A stretch of 64,000 bases of DNA from Steromphala cineraria (Eukaryota > Mollusca > Gastropoda > Trochida > Trochidae): positions 7,466,224 to 7,530,223 of the forward strand of contig OU744736.1 of assembly GCA_916613615.1 (NCBI GenBank), given 5' to 3'. Positions 60,101-64,000 of the stretch are shown here, piece by piece (within the stretch, counting starts at the first letter, position 1; each line of letters opens with the position of its first letter). The notes under the pieces were generated by a model. The model was not told the origin of the DNA, did no database searches, and saw nothing but the letters and a program-made list of their open reading frames with translations. The position numbers were made by a program, and so were the translations under genes.

Positions 60101-63100
60101 TCTCCATATACTGGTGGGACAATTAATAGATTAATCAAGAATCAAGTGCTATAATTGATCTTTGATAAACATATCTCTTCATTAAATCCTTCAAGGGCAG
60201 GTAGAATACAAGAAAGGGCATATGAAGAAGGTTAAAGTAGTAGCTCAAATGTATGAAATACATACAGAAGTTGTCATCAATATCTTTGTCTTGTATTAAC
60301 CCTGCATTGTTTAACCTTTTTTTGGCTCCCAAAGGGTATGAAATATGTCTTTGAGCATTAAAATGAAATAGGATGTCCCTGCTTTTTTGGTTCATCTTAT
60401 TTTTTTAATCTGGGGATAATAATTATATCATTGATTTTAAAGACAACATCTCTGAAGTGTTTGATGTGTTTTTGGATGTTTCCCAGTTTCTACACGAACC
60501 TATTTGAGCACCAGTTCAAGCAGTGTATGGAGTTTCCTGCCCAGCATCGCTTCAGTATCATCTTCCCCATGATCTGCGGCCACTTCATGAACGCTACTCA
60601 CCCGCTCTGTCCGGAAGAGGTAACTGCATTCATTGTCCGCCTTGCATGTGTCAAATATTCCTCAAAAGTAAATTAACAATTATTTCCATTAGGAACTTCT
60701 TTGTACTGTCCTGTATAATGTCTAGTCTGGACGGGTCAGTAGCACGGTTTTTAGTTAGATGAAATGATCTCACCTCATGAACGCAACTCACCCGCTCTGT
60801 CCTGAAGATGTAATCTGTTTTCATTGTGTACCTTGTATGTGTAAGATCTTCCTCAGTAGTGGAATAATTAGATTTTTAGCTCACCTTTACAAAGTAAATG
60901 TGAGCTTATGTCATGGCGCTTCGTCCGTCGTCCGTCTGTCCGTCCGTCTGTCCGTCTGTCCGTTCGTCCGTCTGTCCGTCCGTAAACTTTCACGAAAAAG
61001 ACTACTCCTCCTAAACGAATTCAGATATCATTCTGAAATTGTAGTATGTTATACCCATGGTGATTCCCCACAGAAAGGTAGACGTTTCAGTTTTGAGAAT
61101 CCAAGATGGCCGCCATGACAGCCATATTGAATTTTCAATTAGATTTCATGAAAAAGACTACTCCTTCTAAACGAATACAGATATCATTCTGAAATTGTAG
61201 TATGTTATACCCATGGTGATTCCTCACAGAAAGGTAGACGTTTCAGTTTTGAGAATCCAAGATGGCCGCCATGACAGCCATATTGAATTTTCAATTAGAT
61301 TTCATGAAAAAGACTACTCCTTCTAAACGAATACAGATATCATTCTGAAATTGTATTATGTTATACCCATGGTGATTCCTCACAGAAAGGTAGACGTTTC
61401 AGTTTTGAGAATCCAAGATGGCCGCCATGACAGCCATATTGAATTTTCAATTAGATTTCATGAAAAAGACTACTCCTTCTAAACGAATACAGATATCATT
61501 CTGAAATTGTATTATGTTATACCCATGGTGATTCCTCACAGAAAGGTAGACGTTTCAGTTTTGAGATTCCAAGATGGCCGCCATGACAGCCATATTGAAT
61601 TTTCAATTAGATTTCATGAAAAAGACCACTCCTTCTAAACGAATACAGATATCATTCTGAAATTGTAGTATGTTATACCTATGGTGATTCCGCACAGAAA
61701 GGTAGACGTTAAAGTTTTGAGAATCCAATATGGCCGCCATGGCAGCCATATTGAATTTTCAATTAGATTTCATGAAAAAGACTACTCCTTCTAAACGAAT
61801 ACAGATATCATTTTTATATTGTAGTATGTTATACCTATAGTGATTCCGCACAGAAAGGTAGACGTTTCAGTTTTGAGAATCCAAGATGGCCGCAATAGCA
61901 GCCATATTGACTTTTCAGCTGCAGATGACACATCATTAGCAGCCCCGTCTAAGGACGATTTGGACACGTTCACTTTCAAGGTCAAAGGTCAAGGTCACGA
62001 GCTATGTATTCACTCTAAGAATTCCTTGTAAACGCGATAACTTGAAAAGTTTTTGTGCTATGAAGCTCTAACTTGGTATATATCATCCTTGGAAAAGTAA
62101 AAAATTTTGAAAAGGTTTTGGCTACAATCCGTCAAAGGTCAAGGTCACAGCAAGGTCATGACTTAAGCATGGTTTAGCGAAAATGCTTAATTTTAACTAT
62201 GATCACTTTTAATCAATACATGATTGTTATACTCAATAAAAAGTGTTCAATTATTGTTTGACCTTGAAGGTCAAAGGTCAAGGTCATGAGATATGAGTTA
62301 TTGAAATTCCTTGTAAACACAATAACTTGAAAAGTTTTTGTGCTATGAAGTTTAGATTTTGTATATATTATCTCTTGAGAAGTACAACATTTTAAAAAAG
62401 TTTTGGGTACGAACTGTCGAAGGTCAAGGTCACAGCAAGGTCAACATATATGGAGAAAATGGATTAATTTAATTTTTAACACTTTATTTCATTACAGTAA
62501 TGTTATACTCAATGAAATGTGTTCATTGATTGTGTGACCTTGAGTGTCAAAGGTCAAGGTCACGAGAAAATTCCCAATTTGGTGAGGCCTGTAAAAGGCG
62601 GAACAGGGTAAGGCGAAACCCAAAGTTCCGGGGCTGCTCTGCTTTTGCGGTATCCCGCAAACGCTAATCTAGTTATTATTAAATTTTAAGCTTTCATCAA
62701 GTGATCACTGGCACCATATAAATTCTCTAATTTGAACTTACTAATCATAATATTATCTTAAATATGGAATATTTAAGATTGTCGTGTAAGTTGTTCTATA
62801 TTTTTAAGTGTTTCTAAAAAAAATTAAGATGAAAGACAAACATAATTGATTAATTTGTTTAAAATCTTTATGGCAACTAGCTGCAAAAACCAAATCACAT
62901 TAAACATGTTAAATTTTAAACAATGGTATTTCCCTTTTATTCCTTTAAATACCACACATAAGGGGTCAACCAGAGTTCAGATATTCCACTATGCTGTCTA
63001 ATACACATCCCAAGGCAGGCTGCTAGCATCACAGTGTCAGCTGCTAGTCTGTTGCATAATCAACCTGACCCAATTGATATGGTAGAACATTATGCTATAT

Positions 63101-64000
63101 GGCCATGGCCCATGTGTATGCAATAAAAGTTATGGACTTGTATTCTCATGACAGTGATATGTTCTTTCTAAGAATAACAACTTACACAAAACTTGTCTAC
63201 AATAAGCTTTGTGTTTAGCAATCTACATGATAAGTTGATGTGGAATAAATATGCAGATGAAAATCGAAAAGGGTTTAGTAAGAAAAGTAAGGAAATTTGA
63301 TTTGTCATATCTCTCTGTTGATTTGACAATGCAAAAATGTTTACCATTATAGTACTGTATGAGTGTTAAATAAATTGATACTTTAATGAAAGACATCTCA
63401 TGGTCACTTGACATGTAAATATTATGTGAACAAAATAAACGTGTCTTATGCATTGCTGTGTTTATGACTTTCCTCTCAATCAGTCATTCATTTTCCTTGA
63501 AAAATCTGTACTTTGGGGATTCTCAATATCCCATGCAGCATAACCATCAGTGAAATAATCTTGAAAAATCATATTAATGATTCACTACAAAACAAATGTA
63601 AGTGCCCACCATCCTGTAAGTAATGAATGACATTTAAATGGATACACCTAAACCAATCAAGATATCATAATGAAATTAATACGGATGCCCACATAAAAGT
63701 AGCATTTTGAAGATTAAAAAGTACAAGATGGTCACCAATTCAGCCATAGATATACAAAAAAGTTATACAAAAACCTACTGCTTGTTAACTTATCATGATT
63801 ATATCATTCGTGTATTAATGTTTGTTCAAGCTCTAGTCGTTTCCAAAAGAAGACTAGCATTTTAAAAGATAAAAAAATCATGATGGCAGCCATAATCAAT
63901 TATATAAGAGATGGTTACATGTATAATTAAACCAATACCACATCATTCATTTTAAGGTGAGCTTCTGTACCCTCGGTACTTTTATTATGTTTATGAACAT
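42066..64000 (+). CDS. NCKAP1: NCKAP1 / Hem-2 gene, first 18 exons, continues past 64000
   Basis: Scaffold subunit of the WAVE regulatory complex (with CYFIP, ABI, WAVE and BRK1), which links Rac to Arp2/3-driven actin assembly at the plasma membrane. Eighteen exons join without a phase break (1776 nt, 592 codons), about half of the roughly 1130-residue family length. Clear family stretches: [104 protein letters not shown] and [13 protein letters not shown]. Every border is GT-AG. Introns 2, 8, 10, 11, 14 and 18 hold repeats described separately. The C-terminal half lies outside the window. Confidence 0.95.
43059..43169 (+). CDS. NCKAP1: NCKAP1 exon 2
   Basis: 37 codons, [20 protein letters not shown] then [17 protein letters not shown]; acceptor TTCCAG, donor CAG|GTAGGT. 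Confidence 0.9.
44115..44366. mobile_element. 252-bp foldback MITE
   Basis: Two arms of about 115 bp (44115-44231, 44254-44366) form a near-perfect hairpin with a loop of about 22 bp; ends CATCCTGTCTCCGGGAAC. Flanked by the 9-bp duplication CCTTTTTCT (44106-44114, 44367-44375), a Mutator-like size. Lies in NCKAP1 intron 2. Confidence 0.9.
44729..44780 (+). mobile_element. LINE 3'-tail fragment
   Basis: GCGCTTTGAGCATGCACCTT and following bases match, inverted, the 3' untranslated part of the LINE at 41188-41260. Very short remnant directly before the element at 44782. Confidence 0.65.
44782..46603 (+). mobile_element. TTTAGCTCA element with hairpin ends and 146-bp tandem core (copy A)
   Basis: Begins TTTTTAGCTCATCAGGACT and folds back on AGTCCAGATGGGCT; then a GTCCGTC run, then GTAAACTTTTGAC. 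The core is about nine tandem 146-bp units (44969-46340). It ends with CCTGATGAGCT, the complement of the start, a hairpin AGAGCCAATGGCTCT, and ATTTTTATTA. No coding capacity. Resembles bivalve pearl-type or Helentron-associated elements with tandem cores, an assignment from memory. Intron 2 of NCKAP1. Confidence 0.8.
46785..46871 (+). CDS. NCKAP1: NCKAP1 exon 3
   Basis: 29 codons ending [15 protein letters not shown]; acceptor CTTTTCAG, donor AAG|GTAATC. Confidence 0.92.
47335..47391 (+). CDS. NCKAP1: NCKAP1 exon 4
   Basis: 19 codons, [19 protein letters not shown]; acceptor TTACAG, donor ATT|GTGAGT. Confidence 0.92.
47841..47983 (+). CDS. NCKAP1: NCKAP1 exon 5
   Basis: 143 nt, [20 protein letters not shown] through AHEFLHGKG; acceptor TCACAG, donor AGG|GTACGC, exits in phase 2. 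Confidence 0.93.
48574..48664 (+). CDS. NCKAP1: NCKAP1 exon 6
   Basis: 91 nt, [20 protein letters not shown] then [10 protein letters not shown]; acceptor TTGCAG, donor AGG|GTAAGT, exits in phase 0. Confidence 0.93.
49014..49151 (+). CDS. NCKAP1: NCKAP1 exon 7
   Basis: 46 codons, [20 protein letters not shown] through TVPTTDM; acceptor ATTCAG, donor ATG|GTGAGT. Confidence 0.93.
49755..49803 (+). CDS. NCKAP1: NCKAP1 exon 8
   Basis: 49 nt, [16 protein letters not shown]; acceptor ATTCAG, donor TCT|GTGAGT, exits in phase 1. Confidence 0.93.
49820..50220. other. NCKAP1 intron 8, unique part
   Basis: AT-rich intron before the 133-bp array; no other feature seen. Confidence 0.5.
50221..52218. 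repeat. 133-bp minisatellite ending at the NCKAP1 exon 9 acceptor
   Basis: About 15 units, period 133, each with CCTGCTTTATTCTAGTTCTG and CTTTGGGCCAGTAAACAGAC. Outer units differ more than the inner ones (AACGC versus AAAGA variants). The final unit decays into GAGTTGCTTGTGCCTGCAG, the actual exon 9 acceptor. Confidence 0.95.
52221..52374 (+). CDS. NCKAP1: NCKAP1 exon 9
   Basis: 154 nt, [20 protein letters not shown] through NFFDSLKG; acceptor CCTGCAG, donor AGG|GTACGT. Its acceptor lies in the last, decayed unit of a 133-bp tandem array. Confidence 0.93.
53170..53235 (+). CDS. NCKAP1: NCKAP1 exon 10
   Basis: 66 nt, [20 protein letters not shown]; acceptor TTTCAG, donor TTC|GTAAGT, phase 2 at both ends. 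Confidence 0.9.
53260..53857. mobile_element. 598-bp MITE with GGTTCGAATC in its inverted ends
   Basis: About 25-bp ends (CAGAGGTTCGAATC, then C/TGGAGTGGA) inverted at both sides, flanked by the 9-bp duplication GTTTAAAAT (53251-53259, 53858-53866). A second palindrome of about 45-bp arms (53714-53758 and 53783-53827, with CGGGCGCCCGTG) lies inside its right half. NCKAP1 intron 10, starting 24 bp after the exon 10 donor. Confidence 0.85.
54706..54802 (+). CDS. NCKAP1: NCKAP1 exon 11
   Basis: 97 nt, [20 protein letters not shown] then [12 protein letters not shown]; acceptor TTGCAG, donor AAA|GTATGT. An interspersed element begins only 18 bp after the donor. Confidence 0.93.
54821..56328 (+). 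mobile_element. TTTAGCTCA element with 146-bp tandem core (copy B)
   Basis: Same ends, same GTCCGTC run and same 146-bp core as 44782-46603, in the same orientation, with about seven units (55019-56110). Intron 11 of NCKAP1, beginning 18 bp after the exon 11 donor. Confidence 0.85.
56693..56817 (+). CDS. NCKAP1: NCKAP1 exon 12
   Basis: 125 nt, [20 protein letters not shown] through QEDFYD; acceptor CTGCAG, donor CAG|GTGATA, exits in phase 2. Confidence 0.92.
57207..57247 (+). CDS. NCKAP1: NCKAP1 exon 13
   Basis: 41 nt, [13 protein letters not shown]; acceptor CTTCAG, donor AAG|GTTTGT, exits in phase 1. Confidence 0.9.
57695..57786 (+). CDS. NCKAP1: NCKAP1 exon 14
   Basis: 92 nt, [20 protein letters not shown] then [10 protein letters not shown]; acceptor CCGCAG, donor CAG|GTGAGG. 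Confidence 0.93.
57924..58131. repeat. 52-bp tandem repeat, four units
   Basis: Four copies of a unit beginning TTACTTTTTGGTCAGGACTG at 57924, 57976, 58028 and 58080, in NCKAP1 intron 14. Confidence 0.92.
58478..58860 (+). mobile_element. ATGTCTCCC interspersed element, partial
   Basis: Starts with a foldback ATGTCTCCC...GGGAGACAT, then TTGGCG-type repeats, then a line of low-complexity text. Same plan as the TTTAGCTCA elements but a different family. The right end was not found; 58860 is arbitrary. Confidence 0.5.
58999..59080 (+). CDS. NCKAP1: NCKAP1 exon 15
   Basis: 82 nt, [20 protein letters not shown] then SALSVKQ; acceptor CTGCAG, donor AGG|GTGGGT, exits in phase 1. Confidence 0.92.
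59277..59335 (+). CDS. NCKAP1: NCKAP1 exon 16
   Basis: 59 nt, [19 protein letters not shown]; acceptor TTTCAG, donor CAG|GTATTT. Confidence 0.93.
59968..60113 (+). CDS. NCKAP1: NCKAP1 exon 17
   Basis: 146 nt, [20 protein letters not shown] through [12 protein letters not shown]; acceptor TCACAG, donor CTG|GTGGGA, exits in phase 2. Confidence 0.93.
60487..60619 (+). CDS. NCKAP1: NCKAP1 exon 18
   Basis: 133 nt, [20 protein letters not shown] through [10 protein letters not shown]; acceptor TCCCAG, donor GAG|GTAACT, exits in phase 0. Its 3' half is partly duplicated at 60766-60858. Confidence 0.93.
60766..60858 (+). pseudogene. Partial duplicate of NCKAP1 exon 18 and its donor
   Basis: Matches the last 49 bases of exon 18 and the first about 45 bases of the following intron (60571-60668) with scattered changes. 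It still reads [11 protein letters not shown] and keeps GT at the donor, but no acceptor precedes it. Confidence 0.85.
60993..61920 (+). repeat. 156-bp tandem core of copy C, six units
   Basis: Units start GAAAAAGACTACTCC at about 60994, 61150 and onward every 156 bp; last unit diverges after CAAGATGGCCGCAA. Confidence 0.92.
61970..62570 (+). repeat. Two about 285-bp units rich in AAGGTCAAGGTCA
   Basis: TTCCTTGTAAAC recurs at about 62023 and 62308, each followed by ATAACTTGAAAAGTTTTTGT and later by AAGGTCAAGGTCACAGCAAG. Seven or more copies of TCAAGGTCA occur. Confidence 0.8.

Larger units (their letters stand above)
60876..63990 (+). mobile_element. TTTAGCTCA element with 156-bp core (copy C), probably interrupted
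   Basis: Left end TTTTTAGCTCACCTTTAC folds back on GTAAATGTGAGCT, followed by a GTCCGTCTGTC run and GTAAACTTT. Six 156-bp core units (60993-61920) contain CAAGATGGCCGCCAT. Two degraded core units sit at about 63640-63910. The right end (63955-63990) has AAGGTGAGCT, a hairpin GTACCCTCGGTAC, and TTTTATTAT, mirroring copy A. The middle (about 62000-63600) differs and may include another insertion. Span moderately sure. Confidence 0.6.

Noticed and set aside
60777..61118. 113-codon frame with [17 protein letters not shown]
   Set aside because: Translation of the GTCCGTC run in copy C plus the exon 18 duplicate; no protein.

Overview
Eukaryotic nuclear DNA from an intron-rich, AT-rich invertebrate. 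Short exons with GT-AG borders, a Pao-type retrotransposon, CR1/L2-like LINE ends, and several interspersed elements beginning TTTAGCTCA followed by GTCCGTC runs point to a lophotrochozoan, most probably a mollusc. The phylum is an inference from repeat content, not a proof.

Four conserved genes are present. (1) VPS50/syndetin, minus strand, 17235 down past position 1: nine coding exons, the N-terminal 267 codons of an EARP/GARP-family tethering subunit. (2) An alpha-1,3-fucosyltransferase (GT10), minus strand, 20226-21491 in one main coding exon. (3) A BTB-BACK-PHR protein (BTBD1/2/3/6 group), plus strand, 26862-28923 in two coding exons, with an unusual basic/Ser-Arg-rich linker. (4) NCKAP1/Hem-2, a WAVE-complex subunit, plus strand, from 42066 past the right edge: eighteen phase-consistent exons, the first 592 codons. 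The genes do not form a pathway; all are ordinary intracellular trafficking, glycosylation, adaptor and actin genes.

Mobile and repetitive DNA takes much of the rest. VPS50 introns hold a pogo/Tigger-like element (1835-4139, TA duplications) that carries, besides a frameshifted transposase, a divergent intact gene for a HIRAN-domain protein; a BEL/Pao retrotransposon with LTRs that read the same throughout (5700-12637, TACAT duplications); a 30-bp minisatellite that overlaps the start of an exon; a 91-bp duplication that copied a splice donor; and nested DNA elements (14690-16845). Between the BTB gene and NCKAP1 lies an 8.6-kb satellite of alternating 59/61-bp monomers (30027-38623) with a higher-order repeat of about 1.3 kb, cut by a 1054-bp element flanked by a 9-bp target duplication. 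NCKAP1 introns hold three interspersed elements with terminal hairpins and tandem cores (44782, 54821, 60876), a 133-bp array running into the acceptor of exon 9, two small elements with 9-bp duplications (44115-44366, 53260-53857), and a partial copy of exon 18.

The strongest leads for follow-up are the transposase/HIRAN two-gene transposon, the tandem array of in-frame splice acceptors in VPS50, and the shared hairpin architecture of the TTTAGCTCA elements. No search could be run; family names rest on recognised motifs.
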